Assembly (NCBI GenBank): GCA_030425425.1
Contig: JAUIAO010000016.1
Coordinates: 30,544 to 94,543 of the forward strand
Source: Bacteroidia bacterium
Lineage (GTDB): Bacteria; Bacteroidota; Bacteroidia; Cytophagales; Cyclobacteriaceae
Direction of reading: 5' to 3'
Length of the DNA: 64,000 bases
Part shown: piece by piece, positions 47,326-54,946 of the stretch
Position numbering within the stretch: position 1 is the first letter of the stretch
Layout: each line of letters starts with the position of its first letter
Made by a program: the position numbers and the translations under genes
Notes under the pieces: model-generated
The model's input: the letters and a program-made list of their open reading frames with translations, nothing else
Told to the model about the DNA's origin: nothing
The model's database searches: none

Positions 47326-47567
47326 TTACTTTTCTTTTGGTTAGCTAAACCCTTCTTTTAGTGCATTTTAAGCGGTTTTTACTTCTTTTATTTGTTGCTA
47401 ATCTTCCCTTATTTTCGTATATTTCGTTTCTAATTTGTTGCTATAGAAACAATTTTTATTGTTAGCAACAGATTTACAGAGCACCGGAGAGATTATGTTA
47501 CATACAGATACAAACTGATACAATCAGATACGTACTGATACATTTTCTCCCCTTTTAAAGAAACGTC
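47326..47567. repeat. Repeat-rich non-coding region between attL and the excisionase gene
   Basis: This 242-base A+T-rich stretch has no gene. It contains CTTCTTTTA twice, exactly 30 bases apart (47352, 47382). TTTGTTGCTA also occurs twice (47391, 47434), with the inverted copy TTAGCAACA at 47462-47470. A 10-base-period tandem array lies at 47505-47541. Such dense direct and inverted repeats next to a recombinase gene are typical of arm-type and excisionase binding sites. Confidence 0.6.
47505..47541 (+). repeat. Four helically phased CWGATAC repeats
   Basis: CAGATAC, CTGATAC, CAGATAC and CTGATAC start at 47505, 47515, 47525 and 47535. The period is exactly ten bases, and A and T alternate at the second position, so the higher unit is 20 bases. 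One turn of DNA per copy places all copies on one face, which suits cooperative binding of a small protein such as an excisionase. Confidence 0.7.
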
Positions 47568-47921
47568 ATGAGTAGCAACATTCGAGTTCCTAAAATCTGT
47601 CAGTACTGCGGCAATGAGTTCATTGCTAAGACCACAGTGACCCAATTTTGTGGTGATCTATGTGCCAAACGAGCCTACAAGAAAAGGCAGAGAGAAAAGA
47701 AGGTTCAGGAAATCCCCTCAGTTGCTTCTCAGAAATCCCAACACAATGAGCAAAAGCTACAGGACAAGGATTTTCTCAGCATATCCGAAACCTGTGAACT
47801 ACTTGGGGCAAGTAGAATGACCCTTTACCGCCAGATAAAGAGCGGTACTATCAATGCTGCCAAAATCGGGAGACGTACCATTATCAAGAGAACTGAAATC
47901 GAAAAACTGTTTCAAGCATGA
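47568..47921 (+). CDS. Excisionase-like HTH protein with N-terminal zinc-finger motif
   Basis: The 117-residue protein has an N-terminal four-cysteine motif (CQYCGNEF ... FCGDLCAKRAY), likely binding zinc. A lysine-rich linker and a C-terminal excisionase-type helix-turn-helix follow (FLSISETCELLGASRMTLYRQ to RRTIIKRTEIEKLF). It overlaps the recombinase start by four bases. Small proteins of this type direct excision or act as transcription factors for the element. The phased repeats 27 bases upstream are candidate binding sites. Confidence 0.82.
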   Translation: MSSNIRVPKICQYCGNEFIAKTTVTQFCGDLCAKRAYKKRQREKKVQEIPSVASQKSQHNEQKLQDKDFLSISETCELLGASRMTLYRQIKSGTINAAKIGRRTIIKRTEIEKLFQA

Positions 47922-49012
47922 AGGTTACACTAAGAAAACGAAATCAAGGTGGGCAGACCAGTTTATACCTGGACTATTACCACCAAGGGAAACGCAAAAC
48001 GGAGTACCTAAAACTCTACCTCGACCCTAACGCTAAAACGAAGGAGCAAAAGGAAGTCAACAAGAAAACGCTTCAACTAGCTGAGACCATAAGAGCACAG
48101 CGGCAAATCGAAATCCAAAACGGTGTTTATGGATTCCGAGACAATGAGAAGCTGAAAGGCAGTTTCACTGCTTACCTTGAATTGCTTGCCAATAAGCGAA
48201 AAGACAGTCCGGGCAACTACGGAAATTGGGATAGCATGATCAAGCACATGAAAGCCTTTATTCCACAGGACATTTCCTTTGAGTTTGTGAATCGTGAGTT
48301 TGTCCAGGACTTCAAAGAATACCTTGACAAGAAAGCTACTGGACATGGAATCCAGAAACTCTCTCAAAACTCCAAGTACTCCTATTTCAACAAACTGAGA
48401 GCTGCACTCAAGCAAGCGGTGAAGGATGGTATCATTCCACACAATCCAGCCGAAGGAGTTGAAGCATTCAAGCAAGGAGAACCGGAAAGAGAGTTTCTAA
48501 CCTTGGAAGAGCTGCAAGCAGTAGTCAAAGCTGAATGCGAAATACCTCAGCTTAAAACAGCTTTCATTTTCTCATGCCTTACTGGCCTTCGTTGGTCAGA
48601 TATAAACAAGCTCGTATGGTCCGAAGTGCAGCACTCTAACGATATGGGCTACTACATTCGTTTCAGACAGAAGAAAACCAAAGGAGCGGAAACACTGCCA
48701 ATCTCTGAGCAAGCCTTCGGTTTGCTTGGCGAACGCCAAGGCAAAGACGAGAGAGTATTTAAGGGATTGAAATACTCTGCCTGGCATAATCTCAAATTGC
48801 AGCAATGGGTAATGAGAGCGGGAATCACCAAGACGATAACTTTTCATTGCGCCCGTCATACCTATGCCACCTTGCAGCTTACCGCAGGAACAGACATTTA
48901 CACGGTTTCAAAATTGCTTGGCCACAGGGAGTTGAAAACAACTCAGGTCTATGCCAAGATCATTGACGACAAGAAGAAAGAAGCCGCGAACAAAATCAAG
49001 TTGGATTTATGA
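47918..49012 (+). CDS. Tyrosine recombinase (site-specific integrase)
   Basis: The 364-residue integrase has an arm-binding domain (1-75), a SAM-like core-binding domain (about 80-185) and the catalytic domain. The catalytic residues are R225 in TGLRWSD, the lysine in KKTKGAE, H310 and R313 in HCARHTY, H336 in LLGHRELK and the nucleophile Y345. All are intact. It lies about 590 bases from the mnmE end and is the expected integrase for that site. The downstream gene begins by ATGA overlap. Confidence 0.94.
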   Translation: MKVTLRKRNQGGQTSLYLDYYHQGKRKTEYLKLYLDPNAKTKEQKEVNKKTLQLAETIRAQRQIEIQNGVYGFRDNEKLKGSFTAYLELLANKRKDSPGNYGNWDSMIKHMKAFIPQDISFEFVNREFVQDFKEYLDKKATGHGIQKLSQNSKYSYFNKLRAALKQAVKDGIIPHNPAEGVEAFKQGEPEREFLTLEELQAVVKAECEIPQLKTAFIFSCLTGLRWSDINKLVWSEVQHSNDMGYYIRFRQKKTKGAETLPISEQAFGLLGERQGKDERVFKGLKYSAWHNLKLQQWVMRAGITKTITFHCARHTYATLQLTAGTDIYTVSKLLGHRELKTTQVYAKIIDDKKKEAANKIKLDL

Positions 49013-50034
49013 GCACCGAATTAGACATATACAACCGCATTCTATTCCTCGACCTTCGGCCTTGGATGAATAGCAATGTTTCTGAAATGAAGTTTAAACA
49101 GGATTTAAACGACCTTGAAAAGACCTACTATCAGGTACAACCCAGTTTTGAACTTTCTTTTCCTAATCCCCTGTCAAACAAGCGGAAATACTACACCGCA
49201 CTCATTGACCATGAAGCAATCCACTTTCTCAACAACCTCCACAAGGCAGTTGAAGAAGCTGTCAACGATAACGAAAAGAAATACCATGTTCATTGGGCAT
49301 TGACCCGAACACTGCCTCAAAAACTCAAAGAGCTTGCCCAAGTATTGAACGAACGCCAGTACCAAGAAGAGCAATACCAACCCAAGACAGGATTATCCAG
49401 CCAGGACAAAGTCTTGGCTGATGAATCCTTTATCATTCATTACCTAAAACATGAATTGGTCAGGTTGTACATGGAGATTCAGGAAGCCTACCCAAGTTTG
49501 CTAAAGCCAGATCCGCTAACCGAAGAAGAAATCTATTACACCTACTTTGAGCAAACAGCACCTCAACCAAGTGTAATCGTTGAAGCAACCAAAAAGCCAC
49601 TTGCTAAAGCTGCATCTATCAAACCTGTTTCAGTTGAAGCCTCCACATTTCAGCCAATATCAAATGATGTTCGCCCTGAAAAGAAAGGCATTTTGCCTTT
49701 CAGCACCATTATCAAAAACCCTAATCGCTTCGGGAGCTTTGAAAGCAAGCTGCATGAGTACGGTTACATTGATGCTGACTACAACTTCACAAATAAGCAT
49801 GGAGCCAAGAACGAACTGGCATGTATCTACCTCCACTTAATCAATAAAGGCTACTTTAACAAAAGGCAGTTTCCGGGAAACAATGAAATAAAGGATGTAG
49901 CTATTCGCAAGTTCTTAGATCACCGCTACGCTACCGATATTGACAAGCAATTCAGAACTTATCGGAATGACCCTGATGCTGTAGCGGATTATGTAGATAC
50001 TCAGTTCTGGCTTACCCAATTACCCAATTGTTGA
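49009..50034 (+). CDS. Conserved mobile-element protein of unknown function
   Basis: I do not recognise a characterised family. The 341-residue protein is soluble. Its N-terminal half is helical, with an FIIHYLKHELVRLYMEIQEAY segment reminiscent of proteins that accompany Bacteroidota integrases and RteC. A low-complexity linker (about 195-225) leads to a C-terminal domain (245-341). It overlaps the integrase stop by four bases, so it is co-expressed with it and may regulate transfer or excision. Confidence 0.65.
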   Translation: MSTELDIYNRILFLDLRPWMNSNVSEMKFKQDLNDLEKTYYQVQPSFELSFPNPLSNKRKYYTALIDHEAIHFLNNLHKAVEEAVNDNEKKYHVHWALTRTLPQKLKELAQVLNERQYQEEQYQPKTGLSSQDKVLADESFIIHYLKHELVRLYMEIQEAYPSLLKPDPLTEEEIYYTYFEQTAPQPSVIVEATKKPLAKAASIKPVSVEASTFQPISNDVRPEKKGILPFSTIIKNPNRFGSFESKLHEYGYIDADYNFTNKHGAKNELACIYLHLINKGYFNKRQFPGNNEIKDVAIRKFLDHRYATDIDKQFRTYRNDPDAVADYVDTQFWLTQLPNC

Positions 50035-50086
50035 ATTGCGGTAATTTGCCGTCAATTTACCAATTTAAATTTCCACTCTTTTTCAA

Positions 50087-50120
50087 TAACCCCTGTAAAT
50101 CAACCACTTACATGGGGTTA
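50087..50120. repeat. Imperfect inverted repeat and flanking direct repeats in a non-coding gap
   Basis: TAACCCCTGTAA (50087-50098) pairs with TTACATGGGGTTA (50108-50120) with one bulged base and a 9-base loop. The direct repeat TTAAATTTCCA flanks it at 50065-50075 and 50118-50128. No T run follows, so a terminator is unlikely. It lies before the HTH and replication genes and could be an operator or replication origin. Confidence 0.4.
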
Positions 50121-50199
50121 AATTTCCATTTCTAAGGCTACCAAACCCTTCTACGGAACTTTGTCAAGTCCTTGATAACCAAGGATGACATTTGGCCAG

Positions 50200-50532
50200 A
50201 TGTCCATTTCTAATTCTCTAATAAATAAGCAAATGGACGAAATATTAGAACGTCTCAAAATTATCGAGAAGCATGTTTTAGATCAAAACCTGATTCTCAA
50301 AAACGTACTGAACTTCAATGAAGCTTGTCAGTACCTTGAATTGTCGCAATCGCACCTATATAAGCTGACGAGTGCGGGTAGTATTCCATACTACAAACCC
50401 AACGGGAAGAAGCTCTATTTCAACCGTGCTGAATTAGACCAGTGGTTGCTTCGCAACCGCAATTCTACGCAGGATGAAATCGATCAGCGAGCTGCCGATT
50501 ACTTAATCAAAAAAGGGAGAGTGAAGCTATGA
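50200..50532 (+). CDS. HTH_17 excisionase-family DNA-binding protein
   Basis: The protein has a short coiled coil (MDEILERLKIIEKHVLDQN), then the excisionase-type winged helix LNFNEACQYLELSQSHLYKLTSAG...PYYKPNGKKLYFNRAELDQWL. Genes of this kind in Bacteroidota elements act as regulators or recombination directionality factors. The start is uncertain: ATG 50185, 50200 or 50233 are in frame. The next HTH gene overlaps its stop by four bases. Confidence 0.8.
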   Translation: MSISNSLINKQMDEILERLKIIEKHVLDQNLILKNVLNFNEACQYLELSQSHLYKLTSAGSIPYYKPNGKKLYFNRAELDQWLLRNRNSTQDEIDQRAADYLIKKGRVKL

Positions 50533-50825
50533 CAGAGATTATTGATTTAATCCTGAAGCTCTCTCAGGAGATTAAGACCATAAAGGCATACTTGCAGCAA
50601 TACCAAAAGACACGCCTGGAGAGATTCAATGAAGCGTGGATTGATGGACAAGATGTAATGCAGTCGCTCCATATCAGCAAGCGAACCTTGCAGACCCTTC
50701 GGGATAATGGAACACTTCCTTACAGCCGTGTAAATGGCAAATTCTTCTACAAGCTCTCTGACATTGAAAAGATGTTGGAAGCCAATTACCAACCTTCAAA
50801 ATCCGCAGGTCATGGAAATAAGTAG
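50529..50825 (+). CDS. Second HTH_17-type DNA-binding protein
   Basis: This 98-residue protein has the same plan as its upstream neighbour, a coiled-coil lead then a winged helix (DVMQSLHISKRTLQTLRDNGTLPYSRVNGKFFY). It is shorter at the C-terminus. It begins by ATGA overlap with the previous gene, and its last 14 bases overlap the primase-like gene. The pair may be a duplicated regulator. Function beyond DNA binding is unknown. Confidence 0.8.
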   Translation: MTEIIDLILKLSQEIKTIKAYLQQYQKTRLERFNEAWIDGQDVMQSLHISKRTLQTLRDNGTLPYSRVNGKFFYKLSDIEKMLEANYQPSKSAGHGNK

Positions 50826-51732
50826 AGAAGCCATTTTGCACAAGACGCACTACGGCCTGAATATCTATGCCTACGTGTTGCGCCAATACTATCAGGGTGA
50901 AACAGTCCTTTCCCTTTCGGGAAGGGACTGTAAACCCACCAAGAACCCGTTCAATGCGGACAAGCCCACATTGATAGTTAAGGTAGTTGACGGATGTGCT
51001 GCGCACACCGATTCGGAAGAAGCCATTGCACAAGGCAATGTCTTTGATTTCGCCTCATTGCATTTCGGCTTATCGGGACAGGAACTCAATGAAAAGCTGA
51101 ATGAAGCATTGCATTTGCGTATAGGTCAGAAAAATGGCTTTTACACTCAGGAAGAGTCACAACCACAAGTGGTTGCTCCTGAGCCTGTGAAGCTAAAAGC
51201 TCCGCTTTTCAGCTTCTACACCAAGCCAGTCACCAATATCAATCCAACAAGAGATATTGATTTGGTAGAAGCCTATTCGATAATCAAGGGAGATTCATTT
51301 GCTACGTGTACAAGTACACTTCGCAGCATTCAGGATGTCAAGGAAGCCCGTAAGTACAAGGCGTTCAATTTCGATTACGTGACCTTCTCAGGCACTTTCT
51401 CACAACGAAATGATAAACACCTTAGAAAGCATTCCGGGCTTCTTACAATTGATTTTGACCATGTAAGCGACCTATCTGGATTGAAAGGGGAACTACTCAA
51501 AGACCAATACTTTGAAACGGAGCTACTGTTTGTATCTCCTTCAGGTGATGGGTTGAAATGGGTAATTCCAATCGAGCTTACAAAGGCAAAACACCAGGAC
51601 TATTTTAAAGCGGTGGCAAACTACATTCAGCACACTTACAAGCTGGAAGTAGATCAGTCAGGCAAAGACATTTCCAGAGCATGTTTCCTGCCTCACGACC
51701 CGCAAGTATTCATTAATCCCAAATACCTGTAG
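50812..51732 (+). CDS. VirE_N/BT4734-like primase-related protein
   Basis: The 306-residue protein starts at ATG 50812 (MEISREAILHKTHYG). The C-terminal half is the BT4734-like/VirE N-terminal domain: RSIQDVKEARKYKAFNFDYVTF, then LLTIDFDHV with an acidic DFD motif, FVSPSGDGLKW and ISRACFLPHDP. This domain is related to archaeo-eukaryotic primases and often forms the primase part of replication proteins in Bacteroidota elements. The helicase-like gene follows after three bases. In many relatives both parts are one polypeptide. Confidence 0.8.
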   Translation: MEISREAILHKTHYGLNIYAYVLRQYYQGETVLSLSGRDCKPTKNPFNADKPTLIVKVVDGCAAHTDSEEAIAQGNVFDFASLHFGLSGQELNEKLNEALHLRIGQKNGFYTQEESQPQVVAPEPVKLKAPLFSFYTKPVTNINPTRDIDLVEAYSIIKGDSFATCTSTLRSIQDVKEARKYKAFNFDYVTFSGTFSQRNDKHLRKHSGLLTIDFDHVSDLSGLKGELLKDQYFETELLFVSPSGDGLKWVIPIELTKAKHQDYFKAVANYIQHTYKLEVDQSGKDISRACFLPHDPQVFINPKYL

Positions 51733-51735
51733 GTT

Positions 51736-53484
51736 ATGGAAAAGAAGACGTTTAATCCGTTGGAATGGATGGAAAATCCTGCCCAACAATCGACAAATAC
51801 AGAGCAAGCTCAACCATTGAGCAACAGCAACGAATCAGAAGTTGAAACTATCATACAGCAAATTGAAGCGAACCAGATAGATATTGCCACCGCTTACAGC
51901 GATTGGCGGAATATCGGATTTGCCTTTGCTGATGAATTTGGAGAATCAGGCCGTGACTACTTCCATAGAATCAGTCGCTTCTATCCTGATTATTCAGCTT
52001 CCGAGTGTGATCGGCAGTTTGACAACTGCCTCAAAGCAAAAGGTCAGGGCGTTTCCCTGAAAACCTTTTTCTATCATGCAAAACAGGCAGGTGTACAAAT
52101 TTCCAAGCCAAAGAAAACCAGCCAACCTACCAAACAGGAAATGCCGAATCTTCCAGATTCCCTATTTCCTGAACTTCCTGACTTTCTTCAACGGGTGGTA
52201 AGTGTTGCCACTTCCAATGAAGAAAAGGATCTGTTGCTCTTAGGGTCATTGGTTTCAATTAGTGCATGTCTGCCTAAGCTATTTGGAATCTATGACGGTA
52301 GAAAAGTGTACTCGAATTTGTTTCTGTTTATCACAGCCCAAGCCTCAGCAGGTAAAGGCCGATTAGTGCATTGCCGCCAGTTGGTCAACCCTATCCACAA
52401 GGAACTGAGAGAACAAGCCAAGTTGCTAAAGCAACAGCATGAATTGGAAATGGCTGACTACAATACCAAGAAAGGCAAAGAAGAAGGTGTTGAGAAACCC
52501 GGCAAGCCACCTGAAAAGATGTTATTCATTCCTGCAAACAATAGCTCTACTGGAGCCTATCAGCTTTTGGGTGATAGTGATGGCAAAGGATTGATTTTCG
52601 AGACAGAAGGCGACACATTAGCTCATGCCTTCAAATCCGATTATGGCAACTATTCTGATGGATTCAGGAAAGCATTCCACCATGAAACAATCAGTTACTA
52701 TCGCAGAACGGATCGTGAGTATGTGGATATTGAAAACCCCTGCCTTTCGGCAGTGCTTTCAGGAACGCCAAAACAAGTTTCGGCTCTCATTCCGAATGCT
52801 GAAAACGGCTTATTCAGCCGATTCATTTTCTACTTTATGAATGTACGCCCTACTTGGAAGGATGTCTTTGCAGACACCACTTCTCAGGGCTTGGATGAGT
52901 ATTTTGACACTTTAGGAGCTGAGTTCTACGAACTCTTTAAAGTATTGAAGGCAAGTCCTGAAATGCAGTTCTGCCTTACGGCAGACCAGCAAGCACAGTT
53001 CAATGGGTTCTTTGCCCAGGTGCAAGACCATTACATGACCTTGCAGGGCATTGACTACATGGCAACCATTCGCAGATTAGGATTGATTGCCTTTCGTATC
53101 AGCATGATTCTTTCCGCATTGCGGATATTGGAGACAGGCGATACGACTACTCAAATCATTAGTGAAGAACGTGACTTTCAAGCTGCGCTTTCTATGGTTA
53201 GGGTGTTGGTTAAGCATTCAGCCAAAGTGTTTACCGAATTGCCGGAAGATGTAAAACCAAGCCCACGCAAGAACAGGAAACAAAAGTTCTTAGATGCCCT
53301 ACCTCAAGAGTTCAACAGGCAGAAGTACCTGGAAGTAGCCAAGCAAATGAATATTCCTGATAAGACGGCAGAAGGTTATATCACCGAGTTTGGTAAAAGT
53401 GGCCTGATACACAGAGAGAAGCAAGACCACTACATAAACCTGAATAGTCAGGATGTTCAGGATATTAAGGAAGCTAAGGACTAA
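51736..53484 (+). CDS. PriCT_2-DUF3987 helicase-like replication protein
   Basis: The 582-residue protein has a PriCT_2 domain (about 35-115, DIATAYSDWRNIGFAFADEFGESG) and then a DUF3987 domain with a P-loop-like AQASAGKGRLV and a central FIPANNSSTGAYQLL segment. Acidic motif LIFETEGDTLAH is placed like Walker B. The C-terminal region looks like a winged helix (QKYLEVAKQMNIPDKTAEGYI). With the primase-like gene three bases upstream it forms a primase-helicase pair, which would let the element replicate after excision. Confidence 0.82.
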   Translation: MEKKTFNPLEWMENPAQQSTNTEQAQPLSNSNESEVETIIQQIEANQIDIATAYSDWRNIGFAFADEFGESGRDYFHRISRFYPDYSASECDRQFDNCLKAKGQGVSLKTFFYHAKQAGVQISKPKKTSQPTKQEMPNLPDSLFPELPDFLQRVVSVATSNEEKDLLLLGSLVSISACLPKLFGIYDGRKVYSNLFLFITAQASAGKGRLVHCRQLVNPIHKELREQAKLLKQQHELEMADYNTKKGKEEGVEKPGKPPEKMLFIPANNSSTGAYQLLGDSDGKGLIFETEGDTLAHAFKSDYGNYSDGFRKAFHHETISYYRRTDREYVDIENPCLSAVLSGTPKQVSALIPNAENGLFSRFIFYFMNVRPTWKDVFADTTSQGLDEYFDTLGAEFYELFKVLKASPEMQFCLTADQQAQFNGFFAQVQDHYMTLQGIDYMATIRRLGLIAFRISMILSALRILETGDTTTQIISEERDFQAALSMVRVLVKHSAKVFTELPEDVKPSPRKNRKQKFLDALPQEFNRQKYLEVAKQMNIPDKTAEGYITEFGKSGLIHREKQDHYINLNSQDVQDIKEAKD

Positions 53485-53553
53485 CCGTCCTTGGCTTCCT
53501 CTGTTTCCTTAATTTCCTTAAACCAACTTCTGCCAATTATTTGCTTTTACTAC

Positions 53554-53575
53554 GCTAATCTTTTCTTATATTAGC
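53554..53575. promoter_or_regulatory. Inverted repeat operator candidate upstream of the XRE gene
   Basis: GCTAAT and ATTAGC flank a 10-base spacer, ending 31 bases before the XRE start. XRE repressors often autoregulate through such sites. The left 16 bases match 14/16 with a segment at 47397-47412 in the attL-proximal region. Confidence 0.5.
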
Positions 53576-53606
53576 CAAATATTGACAAGTCATAAAATAA
53601 CAGGTC

Positions 53607-53894
53607 ATGCAATTTGGTGAACGTATTAGAGAGCTGCGTGAGAGTAAAGAACTTTTGCAACGCCAATTAGCCGCCAGTTTAGAAATAGACACCCCTATGT
53701 TTAGCAAGATTGAAAGAGGGGAACGCAGGGCAAAAAGAGAGCAGGTTTTGAAACTTGCGGAATTATTGGGTACGGACGTGAATGATTTACTGACACTCTG
53801 GCTTGCAGATCAGGTCTATGATCTTGTAAAGGATGAAGAAACCGCAAAAAATGCGCTTCAATTAATACTAACCAAATTGACAGATAATTCATAA
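53607..53894 (+). CDS. XRE-family transcriptional regulator
   Basis: The 95-residue protein is a Cro/C1-type helix-turn-helix (FGERIRELRESKELLQRQLAASLEIDTPMFSKIERGERRAKREQVLKLAELL) with a short C-terminal helix. Proteins of this type control restriction, toxin and other defence operons in Bacteroidota. It lies eight bases before the RhuM gene and is first in the XRE-RhuM-Argonaute unit. Its probable operator is the inverted repeat at 53554-53575. Confidence 0.9.
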   Translation: MQFGERIRELRESKELLQRQLAASLEIDTPMFSKIERGERRAKREQVLKLAELLGTDVNDLLTLWLADQVYDLVKDEETAKNALQLILTKLTDNS

Positions 53895-53902
53895 AAATAC
53901 AT

Positions 53903-54946
53903 ATGGAAAACAGTCTTCCACCAAATCAAAGTGAATTTCTTCTATATGTCTCCCAAAGCGGAGATGTGAAGGTAGATGTGCTTTTACAGGATGAAACCGT
54001 TTGGCTAACCCAAAAGGGAATGCAGGAATTGTTTGAAAAAGCAAAGTCCACCATTTCCGAGCACATTTCCAATGTATTTGAAGAAGGTGAATTAGACGAA
54101 AAAGTGGTTGTTCGGGATTTCCGAACTACCAGTCCTCATGGAGCTATAAAGGACAAAACTCAGGAAAATACGGTCAAGTATTACAACCTGGACGTAATTA
54201 TTTCAGTAGGCTATAGAGTCAAATCCCAACGGGGTACACAGTTCCGTATTTGGGCTACTAAAGTACTTAGGGAGTATATTATCAAAGGCTTTGCTATGGA
54301 TGACGAACGCCTAAAACAAGGGGCAGCCCTTTTTGGCAAAGACTACTTTGATGAGTTACTGGAGCGTATCCGGGAGATTCGTGCCAGTGAGAGAAGGTTT
54401 TACCAAAAAATCACCGACATATATGCTCAGTGCAGCATAGACTATGACCCCAAAGCGGAGATTACCCAAACCTTTTACAAGACTGTTCAGAACAAACTCC
54501 ATTGGGCTATCACAGGCCACACCGCAGCAGAAATAATAAAAGAACGAGCCGATTCGGACAAACCACATATGGGGCTTACTACATGGAAAAACGCCCCTCA
54601 GGGCAAAATCCTGAAAACGGATGTTTCGGTTGCCAAAAACTACCTTAGTGAAAAGGAACTTAAAGACCTAAACCGTATTGTGACCATGTACCTCGACTTT
54701 GCCGAGCTACAGGCCGAAAGACAAAACCCCATGAAAATGACGGATTGGGTTGCCCGTTTAGATGCCTTCCTTCAATTCAATGACTATAACATCTTAAAAG
54801 ATGCCGGTAAGATTTCAGCTACCATCGCCAAACAATTAGCCGAAAAAGAATACAGCAAATTCAGAGTAACACAAGACAAGTCATTTGAATCTGACTTTGA
54901 CAAAGAACTAAAACGAATTACCAAGAAAGGAAAAGGCAAGAAATGA
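53903..54946 (+). CDS. RhuM-family protein (candidate partner/effector of the Argonaute)
   Basis: The 347-residue protein follows the RhuM family from end to end. It has an N-terminal KVDVLLQDETVWLTQKGMQELF helix-turn-helix-like region, the central YYNLDVIISVGYRVKSQRGTQFRIW core and FYQKITDIYAQCSIDYDP. RhuM was named from a Salmonella pathogenicity island; its biochemical activity is unknown. It has no signal peptide or membrane segment. Its stop overlaps the Argonaute start (ATGA), so both are made in a coupled way. That coupling is the main reason to consider it a functional partner rather than a passenger. Confidence 0.88.
   Translation: MENSLPPNQSEFLLYVSQSGDVKVDVLLQDETVWLTQKGMQELFEKAKSTISEHISNVFEEGELDEKVVVRDFRTTSPHGAIKDKTQENTVKYYNLDVIISVGYRVKSQRGTQFRIWATKVLREYIIKGFAMDDERLKQGAALFGKDYFDELLERIREIRASERRFYQKITDIYAQCSIDYDPKAEITQTFYKTVQNKLHWAITGHTAAEIIKERADSDKPHMGLTTWKNAPQGKILKTDVSVAKNYLSEKELKDLNRIVTMYLDFAELQAERQNPMKMTDWVARLDAFLQFNDYNILKDAGKISATIAKQLAEKEYSKFRVTQDKSFESDFDKELKRITKKGKGKK

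Noticed and set aside
47505..47541. Possible mini-CRISPR array
   Set aside because: Units are only 7 bases with 3-base spacers and there are no cas genes; phased protein-binding sites are a better explanation.
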